A stretch of 63,192 nt of DNA from Faecalispora jeddahensis (lineage in GTDB: Bacteria > Bacillota > Clostridia > Oscillospirales > Acutalibacteraceae). The first letter of the stretch is position 1. Each line of letters starts with the position of its first letter. The translations under genes and the position numbers were made by a program. The stretch is taken from contig NZ_CBYL010000020.1 in assembly GCF_000577335.1 (NCBI RefSeq), forward strand, positions 1 to 63,192, given 5' to 3'. Below, piece by piece: positions 17,763 to 26,505 of this stretch. The notes below the pieces were generated by a model that did no database searches, was not told the origin of the DNA, and worked only from the letters and a program-made list of their open reading frames with translations.

Positions 17763-20336
17763 ATGGAGGAAATGCAAACAAACCGGGTGATTAACGTTGA
17801 CCTGGAAAAAGAGATGAAACAATCCTTTCTGGATTATTCCATGTCGGTAATTATATCGCGTGCGCTGCCCGATGTGCGCGACGGCCTCAAGCCGGTGCAC
17901 AGAAGAATTCTGTACACCATGTTTGAAAACGGCCTGATGCCGGAAAAGGGCTACCGCAAATGCGCGGATACGGTCGGCGCCGTGCTGGCTAGGTATCATC
18001 CGCACGGTGATGCGTCGGTTTACGACGCTCTGGTGCGTCTGGCACAGGATTTCTCGATGCGCTACATGCTGGTAGACGGTCACGGAAACTTCGGTTCTGT
18101 GGACGGTGACCCGCCTGCTGCCTACCGTTATACCGAGGCGCGTCTCGGCAAACCCGCCGTGCGTATGCTCACCGATATTGAAAAAGACACGGTCGATTTC
18201 CGTCCGAACTACGACGACCGTTTGAAAGAGCCTGTCGTTTTGCCGGTTCGGTTCCCGAATATTCTGATCAACGGCTCTACCGGTATCGCCGTCGGCATGG
18301 CGACGAACATTCCACCCCATAACATGTGCGAGGTGATCGACGGCCTGTGTGCGCTGATCGATAATCCCAACGCGACGATGGAAGAGCTCATGGAGCACAT
18401 CAAGGGGCCGGACTTCCCCACCGGCGGCATCATCATGGGCCGCAGCGGAATCCGCGCGGCATATGGTACCGGCCGCGGCCGCATCATCGTGCGCGCCCGC
18501 GCCGAGATCGAAGAGGAAAAGAACGGCCGCTTCAAGATCGTTATTTCCGAGCTGCCGTATCAGGTCAATAAGGCCCGGCTGATTGAAACCATCGCCGATC
18601 TGGTGAAGGACAAGCGGATCGAGGGCATCTCAAATATTGAAGACCACTCCGACCGCAACGGCATGCACGTCGTGATCGACGTTAAGCGCGACGCGTCGCC
18701 GCAGATCGTGCTGAACCACCTGTATACCTACACCCAGATGCAGACTACCTTCGGCGTCATCATGCTCGCGATCGTGGACGGCGAGCCCAAAACCCTGACG
18801 CTCAAGGAAATCCTGCAGGAATATGTCCGTTTTCAGGAGAGCGTCATCGTCCGCCGCACGCAGTTCGAGCTGCGCAAGGCGCAGGAGCGGGCCCATATTC
18901 TGCGCGGTCTGCAGATTGCCATCGATAATATTGATGAGGTCATTTCCATCATCCGCAGCTCCAAGTCCATCCCGATGGCGAAAGAGCGCCTGACGGAACG
19001 CTTTGAGCTGGACGACATCCAGACCCAGGCCATCGTACAGATGCCGCTGGGCCGCCTGACCGGCCTCGAGCGCCAGAAGCTGGAGGACGAGCTTGCCGCG
19101 CTGATGGTCAAGATTGCCGATCTGGAGGATATTCTGGCAAATGTACCGCGTCAGCTCGCCATCATCAAGGAAGAGGCTTTGGCAGTCAAAGCCGAATTCG
19201 GCGACGAACGCCGCACCGAAATTGCGACGATCAGCGGCGAGGTCGATATTGAAGACCTGATTCCGCAGGAAGAGTGCGTTCTGACTATGACCAACTTCGG
19301 CTACGTCAAGCGCCAGAAGGTGGATACGTATCACATTCAGCGCCGCGGCGGCCGCGGTGTTTCGGGCATGACCCGCCGCGAGGAGGATGTGGCGACCGAA
19401 ATGTTCATCATCAACAGCCACGACTACGTGCTGTTCTTCTCGAATCTGGGCCGTGTGTACCGCCTGAAGTGCTACGAGGTTCCGGAGGGTTCCCGCACCA
19501 GCAAGGGAATCAATATTGCGAACCTGCTGCCGCTTTCCTCCGGTGAAAGCGTCACCTCGATGGTTCGTGTGCCGGAGTTTGACGAGGAAAGCTACCTTGT
19601 CATGGTCACGAAAAACGGCATCATCAAGCGCACTGTGCTCAGTGCTTACAATACAGCCCGCAAGGGCGGCGTGATCGCCATCGATCTCGACGAGGGCGAT
19701 TCGCTGAGCTGGGTTCGCCGTACCGACGGCAACCGCGAAATGCTTGTTGCAACGAAAAAGGGCATGTCCATCCGCTTCCGCGAAACGGATGTCCGCGCTA
19801 TGGGCCGTACAGCCCGCGGCGTGAAGGCCATTACGCTGAAGGAAGGCGACTGCGTTACCGGGCTTTCCACCATCCGCGAGGGTGGATTGGTGCTCACTGT
19901 TTCCGAAACCGGCTATGGGCGTCTTTCCCCCATCACCGATTACCGCACGCAGTCCCGAGGCGGTAAAGGTCTGCTGAACTATCACGTGGAGAAATACGGC
20001 GACGTGGCTTCCATCAAGGTAGTTGACCCCGACGATGATGTGATCATCATTTCTTCCGACGGCGTCATCATCCGCATCCATGCGGCGTCGATCCGCGTCT
20101 GTGCCCGCCCGAGCAAGGGTGTGCGTGTCATGCGTGTGAACGGCGTGGAGAACCGTGTGGTCACTCTGGCCAGAGCACCCCACGACGATGAGGAAGAAAC
20201 CGACGATTCCCTGATTGAGGACGACGGTTCCGCCGAAAGCGCTGAAGACCTGGTGGAAGAAGAGGTTCTCGACGAGGCGGCTCCCGAGGACGAGGATGCT
20301 CCTGAGGAAGAAAAAGTAAAAAGCGCCCCCAAATAA
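17763..20336 (+). CDS. gyrA: DNA gyrase subunit A
   Basis: Breakage-reunion subunit of gyrase, 857 residues. The catalytic Tyr is Y123 in [10 protein letters not shown]. The quinolone-determining loop reads [19 protein letters not shown] (78-96), with Ala at the position of E. coli Ser83. The GyrA box QRRGGRG is present, which marks gyrase rather than topoisomerase IV, followed by the six-bladed C-terminal domain. The last 50 residues are a highly acidic tail (DDEEETDD...EDEDAPEEE), unusual in Gram-positive gyrases. It starts directly after the stop of the upstream YcxB-like gene and ends before a strong terminator. Confidence 0.96.
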   Translation: MEEMQTNRVINVDLEKEMKQSFLDYSMSVIISRALPDVRDGLKPVHRRILYTMFENGLMPEKGYRKCADTVGAVLARYHPHGDASVYDALVRLAQDFSMRYMLVDGHGNFGSVDGDPPAAYRYTEARLGKPAVRMLTDIEKDTVDFRPNYDDRLKEPVVLPVRFPNILINGSTGIAVGMATNIPPHNMCEVIDGLCALIDNPNATMEELMEHIKGPDFPTGGIIMGRSGIRAAYGTGRGRIIVRARAEIEEEKNGRFKIVISELPYQVNKARLIETIADLVKDKRIEGISNIEDHSDRNGMHVVIDVKRDASPQIVLNHLYTYTQMQTTFGVIMLAIVDGEPKTLTLKEILQEYVRFQESVIVRRTQFELRKAQERAHILRGLQIAIDNIDEVISIIRSSKSIPMAKERLTERFELDDIQTQAIVQMPLGRLTGLERQKLEDELAALMVKIADLEDILANVPRQLAIIKEEALAVKAEFGDERRTEIATISGEVDIEDLIPQEECVLTMTNFGYVKRQKVDTYHIQRRGGRGVSGMTRREEDVATEMFIINSHDYVLFFSNLGRVYRLKCYEVPEGSRTSKGINIANLLPLSSGESVTSMVRVPEFDEESYLVMVTKNGIIKRTVLSAYNTARKGGVIAIDLDEGDSLSWVRRTDGNREMLVATKKGMSIRFRETDVRAMGRTARGVKAITLKEGDCVTGLSTIREGGLVLTVSETGYGRLSPITDYRTQSRGGKGLLNYHVEKYGDVASIKVVDPDDDVIIISSDGVIIRIHAASIRVCARPSKGVRVMRVNGVENRVVTLARAPHDDEEETDDSLIEDDGSAESAEDLVEEEVLDEAAPEDEDAPEEEKVKSAPK

Positions 20337-20356
20337 AAACCGGGGCGCACAAAAAG

Positions 20357-20400
20357 AAGCGCCTGTTCCAACTTTTCTGCTGGAACAGGCGCTTTATGCT
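20357..20400 (+). terminator. Terminator after gyrA
   Basis: AAGCGCCTGTTCCA (20357-20370) pairs with TGGAACAGGCGCTT (20381-20394), a perfect 14-bp stem with a 10-nt loop, followed by TATGCTTTT. It ends the gyrB-gyrA transcript. The rest of the gap to 20614 is AT-rich and shows no other feature. Confidence 0.8.
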
Positions 20401-20614
20401 TTTCCCTCCCGAAGAAGAGAGAAAAAGCTGTACTGTGATGGAAGCTAACAAAAACGATCATGAAATACCAGCGATAGATAAAGCACTTGAAATTGGATAA
20501 AATAGGAGCTGTGCAAAGGAAATCTGAAATTGTAAGAGCAAAATTTTTTATAATATGATCAAAATGTTTGCTTATGGCTGCAAGGCCCGGCAAACATTGA
20601 GGAAGGAAAGAAAA

Positions 20615-21691
20615 ATGATTGGGAAAATAAAGAGAGGCAAAAAAATACCTGTCGTAGGGGGATTTTTCACGATTGCTGCGGCTGGCCTAGGTGTGAGCAG
20701 ATATTTTCACAATAATCTTCATTATGATGAAGGGCTTATGAAAAAAGTATGGCAAGCGGGCTTTGAAGAAAAGCAGGTTACGCTCCCGGATGGCTCTGCA
20801 ATCAATTACGGCGAAGGCCCTAAAAACGGCCCGGCACTGCTTTTGATTCACGGGCAATCGGTTGCGTGGGAAAATTATGATACCGTACTGCCGGAGCTTT
20901 CAAAATCGTTTCATGTTTTTGCAGCGGATTGTTACGGCCATGGGCAGTCGAGCCACAACGCGAATTTGTATTCCTGCCGGGTAAACGCAGAAGCGCTCCT
21001 TTGGTTTATAGAGAATGTCGTGAAAGAGAGCTGTTATCTTTCCGGCCACTCTTCCGGCGGGATTCTTGCGGCCTGGATTGCGGCAAACGCGCCTGAATGG
21101 GTCAAAGGGCTTATACTGGAAGATCCTCCGTTTTTCCATGTTACGCCGGAGGAGATACAGGAGGGAAAGGGCGCATTTGCCTGGCATGACGGATATGTTA
21201 TCACGCACAGCTTTTTACGTCAGGATGACATCACGGATTATCCCCTCTATTATCTGAAAAACAGCTATCTTCTTTCCCTGTTTGGGGGTCTGCAGGGGAA
21301 AATCGTTCGATCTGCAGTAAAATACAGGCAGCAGAATCCCGACCAGCCGATTAAAATTTCCTGGGTTCCGCACACATGGCTGCGTATGCTGCTGTATATG
21401 GACAACTATGATCCGAAATTTGGCGATACGTTTTATAATGGCTCATGGTTGGAGGGAATCGATCAGGAAAGCATTCTCAGGAGCATCAAGTGCCCTGTGA
21501 TCTATCTCAAGGCGAATACACAGTACGGAAAGGATGGCGTCTTATATGCGGCCAACACCGATGAGGATGCCAACCAGATCCAGAGCATGCTAGCAAATTG
21601 CAAGAGAATCAATAGAAAGTCCGGGCACGATATTCACTATGAACATCCGGATGTATTTCTGTCTGCATGCAAATCTCTTTCAGCGGGCTGA
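20615..21691 (+). CDS. Alpha/beta hydrolase, membrane-anchored
   Basis: Alpha/beta-fold hydrolase of 358 residues. An N-terminal hydrophobic segment (VVGGFFTIAAAGLGV, about 12-26) preceded by basic residues suggests a membrane anchor or signal peptide. The fold shows LLIHGQSVAWENY (oxyanion loop), FAADCYGHGQSS, the nucleophile elbow GHSSGG, and a late GHDIHYEHP His. Start at 20615 follows GGAAGGAAAG; an in-frame ATG at 20555 is poorer. The substrate cannot be told. Its 3' end overlaps the opposite-strand DUF3870 gene by 12 nt. Confidence 0.8.
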   Translation: MIGKIKRGKKIPVVGGFFTIAAAGLGVSRYFHNNLHYDEGLMKKVWQAGFEEKQVTLPDGSAINYGEGPKNGPALLLIHGQSVAWENYDTVLPELSKSFHVFAADCYGHGQSSHNANLYSCRVNAEALLWFIENVVKESCYLSGHSSGGILAAWIAANAPEWVKGLILEDPPFFHVTPEEIQEGKGAFAWHDGYVITHSFLRQDDITDYPLYYLKNSYLLSLFGGLQGKIVRSAVKYRQQNPDQPIKISWVPHTWLRMLLYMDNYDPKFGDTFYNGSWLEGIDQESILRSIKCPVIYLKANTQYGKDGVLYAANTDEDANQIQSMLANCKRINRKSGHDIHYEHPDVFLSACKSLSAG

Positions 21692-22417
21692 ATCCACAGA
21701 GAGCCCTGCTCGCTTCTTTTCGTTTTCCAGCTTCCAGTTGAGCACTTTATTGTTCGCGTCCCGCAGAATCGTAATCACCGCGCGGTTGGAATCCTCCCAG
21801 TACTGGTCCTGAATCCGCCGAATCATCTCCTCCAGCTCTGTGTAAAAGCTCAGGCCCAGAATCAGGTGCGATAAAAATTCAGAGGTTTTGGGACAGATGG
21901 TGTTGAACTGCACATCCAGAATCTCACCGGTTGTCGTTTTGATCAGGAATGAGCCGATCAGAAGCTGGTTGCCGATGACAATGGGGTTCTTATTGACTGC
22001 TTTGGAAAAACCCACCACGCAGATCGTGTCTTCTCTGTGCTGCACAACGATTCCCTTCTTTCCTTCGTTCCCTTTTAAAAGATCCTCACGGCCCATCTGC
22101 CGCAGCCGGTCGGTCACTTTTGCCAGCGCGTCCTTCATGCATACGATCAGCGCGCGGCGGGAAAGGCCCCAGTACCGGCTTTGAATATTTTCCATGATCT
22201 GCGGAATGTCTGAATACAAACAGTAGCCGACGAGCAGGCTTTTTATAAAATTGCGGGTGGTACTGCAGATCATGTTTACCTCTGCGTCTACGATCTCGCC
22301 GGTTTCCGGTTCAAAGATCAAAATCACCAGAAGCCGGTCGTAATTAACGGCAATCGGATTTTCCGGCGTAGGTCTTGCCACCCCGGTTACGTATACCAGG
22401 CCGTTGGTTTTTTTCAT
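21680..22417 (-). CDS. Tandem DUF3870 domain protein
   Basis: A 245-residue protein made of two copies of a roughly 105-residue unit (about 5-110 and 125-235). Both carry the pattern: a V(Y/V)GxA/S start, NPI near residue 20, GEI(V/L)DxxxNxIC, (T/S)xxF(I/L)xxL(L/I)xGxxxY, YW...RA(L/V)I. This matches the DUF3870 family as I remember it; no function is established. Members are often single-domain, so this is an in-frame duplication or fusion. It converges on and overlaps the alpha/beta hydrolase gene by 12 nt. Confidence 0.7.
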   Translation of the reverse strand: MKKTNGLVYVTGVARPTPENPIAVNYDRLLVILIFEPETGEIVDAEVNMICSTTRNFIKSLLVGYCLYSDIPQIMENIQSRYWGLSRRALIVCMKDALAKVTDRLRQMGREDLLKGNEGKKGIVVQHREDTICVVGFSKAVNKNPIVIGNQLLIGSFLIKTTTGEILDVQFNTICPKTSEFLSHLILGLSFYTELEEMIRRIQDQYWEDSNRAVITILRDANNKVLNWKLENEKKRAGLSVDSAR

Positions 22418-22690
22418 CCTGTTCCCTGCCTTTCAAATGGCCGCCTGTGAACGCTTTACGGGCCTAAACTGCTTTTAGGGTAGCATATGAAAGGGGCAAA
22501 GTCAATCGCCGCACAGGGCATTCTGAACAGCGCTGTCAGCACGCGAAATGAAAGTTACAGAAATGTAAAATTCATTCATAGATTAGTCATAAAGTTAGTT
22601 GTGATTAATAATATTGATTTTTTTAGATAAAATGCGTTATATTTTGAAGCTTAACAATAATTTATTGATACTTCATACGAAATGATTGAT
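22418..22690. other. AT-rich intergenic stretch
   Basis: Divergent gap between the DUF3870 gene and the leader RNA. The part from 22550 to 22690 is very AT-rich with no ribosome binding site or open frame of note. It probably contains the promoter of the minus-strand DUF3870 gene, but I could not choose one with confidence. Confidence 0.4.
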
Positions 22691-22696
22691 TAAGTA

Positions 22697-22725
22697 TTGA
22701 CGGCGTGATTCAACTGTGGTATTAA
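22697..22725 (+). promoter_or_regulatory. Sigma-A promoter of leader RNA
   Basis: TTGACG at 22697-22702 and TATTAA at 22720-22725 with a 17-bp spacer. Transcription would start near 22732 and run into the structured RNA that precedes the D-aminoacylase gene. Confidence 0.6.
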
Positions 22726-22731
22726 TATATG

Positions 22732-22970
22732 CAAGACTTCTATTGAAAAATTTTTTCCACGCTCCTGCCGCCCATTCGGAATGAGGAGTCCGAAACAACC
22801 TTTTCGGTTTGAGTTTTTTCGGATGGACGGCAAACCACACACAACTAAATCATGACTGAAAAAGGCAAATGATTTGATTTACAGAGACCGGGTTTCCCCC
22901 GGTTTCAAAGTAAAAAGGATCCTAATGCGTTGCAATTTATTTTGTAACTGTTAGGGTCCTTTTGCGTTCT
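22732..22970 (+). ncRNA. Unidentified structured leader RNA or small RNA
   Basis: About 240 nt between a promoter and a terminator with no open frame. Outer arms CCGCCCATTCG (22768-22778) and CGGATGGACGG (22820-22830) can pair with one mismatch. Inside them TTCGGA/TCCGAA close a loop containing ATGAGGAG. A second hairpin (GAGACCGGG with CCCGGTTTC, about 22884-22907) precedes a long terminator. It could be a riboswitch or attenuator for the downstream D-aminoacylase, or a free small RNA. I do not recognise a known riboswitch core (no TPP, SAM, glycine, purine or c-di-GMP signature). Confidence 0.45.
22913..22968 (+). terminator. Terminator of leader RNA
   Basis: AAAAGGATCCTAA pairs with TTAGGGTCCTTTT (one G-U), enclosing a second stem GTTGCAA/TTGTAAC. 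A T-rich run follows. It lies about 200 nt before the D-aminoacylase start, fitting transcription attenuation or the end of a small RNA. Confidence 0.65.
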
Positions 22971-23172
22971 TATTTGGAATATCCTGGCATGCTGCCATGA
23001 TAATAACCCCACGGCAGAAAGCAAGACAAAATTTTCGATGCCTGAGGGAACATTGGACCATCCAACCCGGCAAGGAATAGAGCTTAGCCTTTTTTAATAA
23101 GCTTGCTTGTGCGGGATCAGGCGTGCGGTGCGAAAGCCCGGCGCCAAACAATTGACAGGAGGTGTTTTGGTT

Positions 23173-24765
23173 TTGTATGATCTGGTGATCAAGAACGGGA
23201 TACTGGCAGACGGTACGCGTGCCAAACCGAAGCGGGCGGATATCTGCATGGAGGACGGGATGATCGTAGCTGTCTGCGAGCGATTCGAGGGCGAAGCGAA
23301 GCAAGTGCTGGATGTGCAGGGTCAAATTGTCGCGCCCGGGTTTATCGATATTCACACGCACTCCGACGCAAGCCCGCTGATTCAGGATTTTGAGCCGCAG
23401 GCAAAGCTGTTTCAGGGGGTGACGCTCGAAATTACCGGCAACTGCGGGATTTCCACCATCCCGAGCAACGACCGGTACCGCGAAGAAATCAATCGCTATT
23501 ATCAGGGGGCTCTGGCAGTCCCGATGGGAGCCCTTGAGCTGCGCGAGGATTCTGTTTCGGATGTGGCCAAACGGGCCGAACAGGCGCCGCCGTCGATCAA
23601 CTACGGCATGCTCATTGGCCACGGTACGCTGCGCGGCAGCGTAATGGGCTTTGGACTGCGTGATCCCGAACCGGCGGAGCTGGAACAGATGGAGCAGGTG
23701 CTCGACCGCGAGATGGAGCGAGGTGCATTCGGTATGTCGCTGGGGCTGATTTACCCGCCGAGCAGCTTCGGCAAGCTAGATGAAATAGCGGCCCTGGCCA
23801 AGGTTGTAAAACGTCACAACGGTATTGTTTCGGTACATATGCGCAGTGAGGGCCCGCGGATCTTTGAGGCCGTGGACGAAATGCTCGAGATGACCCGCCG
23901 CTCCGGCGTACACCTGCAGATTTCACATTTGAAGCTAATGGGAAAACCGCAGTGGGGGCGCGCGGAAGAGCTGCTCCAAAAACTCGAGGATGCCCGCGCA
24001 GAGGGCCTTACCATCACCTGCGACCAGTACCCGTACACCGCCACATCCACCAGTTTAACGGCGCTTTGCCCCAAGTGGGCGTTCGACGGCGGCGTGCAAA
24101 GGCTGGTGGAGCGACTTGTGGAGCCGACTCCCCAGCTTCTTTCCGAAATCCGCGCCGAAATGGAGAATCGCGGTGGAGCCGAGGCGGTGATGATCGTTTC
24201 TACCATGGACCGTATGCCCGAAGCCAACGGCAGAAATCTGGCAGAGCTTTCAAAGCTTCTGGGTTGCCCGCCAGAGGAAGCAGCGGCCCGCTGCCTGGTA
24301 AAGAGCCAGGGCACCGTGGCCTGCAACTATTTCTGTCTGAACCAGGAGGATATGCTCCGTATTATGAAGGATATGCGCATCGCGGTGGGCAGCGACGGCG
24401 TCAACTATCCGTTCGACAGCTCTGTAATGGATGTGAAGGTACACCCACGCAGCTACGGCACCTTCCCCCGGTTCCTCCAGACGGTGCGAGAGCATCGGCT
24501 GATGCCGCTGGAGGACGCGGTATACAAGATGACCGGACTGTCTGCAGAAATCCTCGGCCTGACCGACCGCGGCGTGATCGCGCCGGGCAAGGCGGCGGAT
24601 ATTACCGTTTTTGACGAAAACGCCGTAGAGGATCGCTGTACCTATCTCGATTCCATTCAAAAGCCGGCAGGGATTACCCATGTGATTGTCGGCGGCGTTC
24701 CGGCCCTGAAAAATGGTGAACGCACCGCTTCCAAATCCGGAAAAATTCTTCTGCACACAACATAA
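23173..24765 (+). CDS. N-acyl-D-amino-acid deacylase (D-aminoacylase)
   Basis: Amidohydrolase-superfamily enzyme of about 530 residues that would release D-amino acids from N-acyl-D-amino acids. Visible active-site elements are HTHSD near 61-65, the metal-bridging Cys in EITGNCG near 91, the metal-ligand His in SVHMRSEG and in ISHLK, and the Asp in GSDGVNYP. The start is a TTG: 23173 (MYDLVIKNG, family-like) has AGGAGG 10 nt upstream; a TTG at 23167 has 4 nt. A permease follows 138 nt downstream, suggesting an uptake and hydrolysis pair. Dihydroorotase-like or other amidohydrolase activities are the alternatives. Confidence 0.82.
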   Translation: MYDLVIKNGILADGTRAKPKRADICMEDGMIVAVCERFEGEAKQVLDVQGQIVAPGFIDIHTHSDASPLIQDFEPQAKLFQGVTLEITGNCGISTIPSNDRYREEINRYYQGALAVPMGALELREDSVSDVAKRAEQAPPSINYGMLIGHGTLRGSVMGFGLRDPEPAELEQMEQVLDREMERGAFGMSLGLIYPPSSFGKLDEIAALAKVVKRHNGIVSVHMRSEGPRIFEAVDEMLEMTRRSGVHLQISHLKLMGKPQWGRAEELLQKLEDARAEGLTITCDQYPYTATSTSLTALCPKWAFDGGVQRLVERLVEPTPQLLSEIRAEMENRGGAEAVMIVSTMDRMPEANGRNLAELSKLLGCPPEEAAARCLVKSQGTVACNYFCLNQEDMLRIMKDMRIAVGSDGVNYPFDSSVMDVKVHPRSYGTFPRFLQTVREHRLMPLEDAVYKMTGLSAEILGLTDRGVIAPGKAADITVFDENAVEDRCTYLDSIQKPAGITHVIVGGVPALKNGERTASKSGKILLHTT

Positions 24766-24903
24766 ATATGGTATTGCGGTAAAGAAGCGCTCTGTTCGTT
24801 TCAGAACCCTATCCATTGTTAACATGGTTTGAAAGCGACCATCCTGCTTTTTCTCATTCCATCCATTGCCGATATGGCATCAGAATAGAAGGAGGTATAT
24901 TTT

Positions 24904-26235
24904 ATGGAAATGGGTAGCTGGGCACTGTTTTCCGCCCCATCCCTGCTGGCACTGATTCCCCTGGTCATTTACATCGTAATGGTGTTCATGGGGAAAGACA
25001 ACACCTCTGGTATCATCGTGGGTATTGCCATCGCGGCAATCATGATGGGCCAGGACCTGAAAATGCTGGCCGCAGCCTTTGCGCAAAGCCTTGGCTCGAC
25101 CACGGCGCTGATCGGTGTCATCATCATGACCGGCGCCGGACTTGGTGTGCTGATGACGGAAACCAGAGTCACCCACACGCTGGTGTACTGGATCGTCAAG
25201 GGCATCGGCGTGAACACGCAGACGAAGGCAAAAATCGCACTGATCATCTGTTCCATTCTCATCTGCGGCCTGCTGGGAACACTCGGCGGCGGTAATGCGG
25301 TCATCGCCCCCATCATGATCCCGGTTATGGCGTCGCTCGGCATCACCCCTACCGTGGTGGCAGCTCTGTTTAAGGTATCCGGTGAAATCGGCCTGATGTT
25401 AGGGCCGCTGACCGGCGTGACCCTCATCACGATGGAAGTAACAAACCTTTCTTACGGCCAGCTGATGATCGGCGCGGCGATTCCATTCTCCCTTTTCTGG
25501 CTGGGCGGCATGTGGTTTGCGGTAAAGCGTACCCAGAAGCGCACCGAGGGCAAAGAGAAATATGAGCTTGGCGACGGCATCACGAATCTGGACGATATCG
25601 TGATCACCCCCAAAGAGCGCCTGACCACCATCGCGTTTTTGGCTTCCTTTGTGCTGCTGGTCGCGTACGGAATCATGACCAAGCAGGGCACCAACTACGC
25701 TCTGATCGTGATGATCCTGCTGGCGGTTGTCATCAGCTTGTTCGCGCGCATCGACATCGACCATGCCGTTGGCTCATTGTGTAAGGGCATCGCGAGCCAG
25801 GCGCATATGTTTGTTGTGTTCGTCACCATCGATGTTTTACTGAACCTGGTAACCCTTGGCGGCGGCTTTGACGCGCTTTCGAATCTGCTGGGCAACGTCG
25901 CGGGCGACAGCCCTACTGCGGTCATGCTGATCGCGTCCGTTGTCGGCGGCTTCGGGATTGAAGCGGCAGCCGTGGCGGAAATCAAGATCATCGCCGAGAT
26001 GTTCGGCGCGGCGGCAATCTCTGCGGGCCTGCCGATGAGCATGTTCGCAATCTCGATTCTGGCGGCAACCCGCCTGACCGGCTCCGTGTACCCCACCACC
26101 AATATGATCGGCCAGCTTGGCATCGCGCACTCCAACAACACCAAAGAGATGCTCCAGGCTTCGTGGATCGCTTCGGGGACCGTTGTGGTGTTCATCCTGA
26201 TCTGGGCGTTTATCGGGCCGATGATTCTAACATAA
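24904..26235 (+). CDS. Ion-transporter superfamily permease (GntP/NhaC-like)
   Basis: Polytopic membrane protein of 443 residues with about 11-12 hydrophobic segments. It has the inverted-repeat style of the ion transporter superfamily: GTLGGGNAVIAPIMIPV in the first half and LTGSVYPTTNMIGQLGIAHSN in the second. The substrate is not evident; placement directly after the D-aminoacylase suggests uptake of its acyl-amino acid substrate or of the product (inference). AAGGAGG lies 8-9 nt before the ATG. A Na+/H+ antiporter is the alternative reading. Confidence 0.72.
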   Translation: MEMGSWALFSAPSLLALIPLVIYIVMVFMGKDNTSGIIVGIAIAAIMMGQDLKMLAAAFAQSLGSTTALIGVIIMTGAGLGVLMTETRVTHTLVYWIVKGIGVNTQTKAKIALIICSILICGLLGTLGGGNAVIAPIMIPVMASLGITPTVVAALFKVSGEIGLMLGPLTGVTLITMEVTNLSYGQLMIGAAIPFSLFWLGGMWFAVKRTQKRTEGKEKYELGDGITNLDDIVITPKERLTTIAFLASFVLLVAYGIMTKQGTNYALIVMILLAVVISLFARIDIDHAVGSLCKGIASQAHMFVVFVTIDVLLNLVTLGGGFDALSNLLGNVAGDSPTAVMLIASVVGGFGIEAAAVAEIKIIAEMFGAAAISAGLPMSMFAISILAATRLTGSVYPTTNMIGQLGIAHSNNTKEMLQASWIASGTVVVFILIWAFIGPMILT

Positions 26236-26287
26236 GCCGATTCCTTTTCTGGCTCAAAACAGCCATTCTAAAAATTTCTCCTACAGG

Positions 26288-26317
26288 AAGAGCCGCGGGA
26301 TCATTCCCGCGGCTCTT
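26288..26317 (+). terminator. Terminator after permease
   Basis: AAGAGCCGCGGGA (26288-26300) pairs perfectly with TCCCGCGGCTCTT (26305-26317), 4-nt loop, then TCG. A second hairpin, GCGATGGGC (26332-26340) with GCCCATCGC (26352-26360), follows and ends in AAAATTCCTTTTT. Together they isolate the permease from the aldo/keto reductase gene. Confidence 0.75.
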
Positions 26318-26381
26318 TCGTCTGCCGCTGCGCGATGGGCGTATAGGCTCAGCCCATCGCAAAATTCCTTTTTCACAATAC

Positions 26382-26412
26382 TTGACTTAGAGTACACTCT
26401 ATATAGTATACT
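26382..26412 (+). promoter_or_regulatory. MerR-type promoter with 19-bp spacer
   Basis: TTGACT (26382-26387) and TATACT (26407-26412) are separated by 19 bp rather than 17. The spacer carries a dyad, TAGAGT-AC-ACTCTA (26388-26401), directly after the -35 box. Overlong spacers with a central dyad are the hallmark of promoters activated by MerR-family regulators, and the CTTGACTTAGAGT pattern is common before oxidoreductase genes. No merR-type gene is present in the window, so the regulator must lie elsewhere. Confidence 0.75.
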
Positions 26413-26505
26413 GAGGTTACAATCACAAAAATAGGCGGAAGATAGGCACGGTGTTCCGGTGCGCCTTCGGCCTTGGAATCAGAAAATCAACAGGGGGTTG
26501 TTCGT

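Noticed and set aside
18630-20183. Minus-strand open frame of 517 codons opposite gyrA
   Set aside because: Shadow frame; its residues (many His, Asp, Gly) reflect reverse-complemented GyrA codons.
22768-22830. Hammerhead-type ribozyme suggested by GATGAG/GAAAC-like bases
   Set aside because: The CUGANGA and GAAA core elements are not in the required order or spacing.
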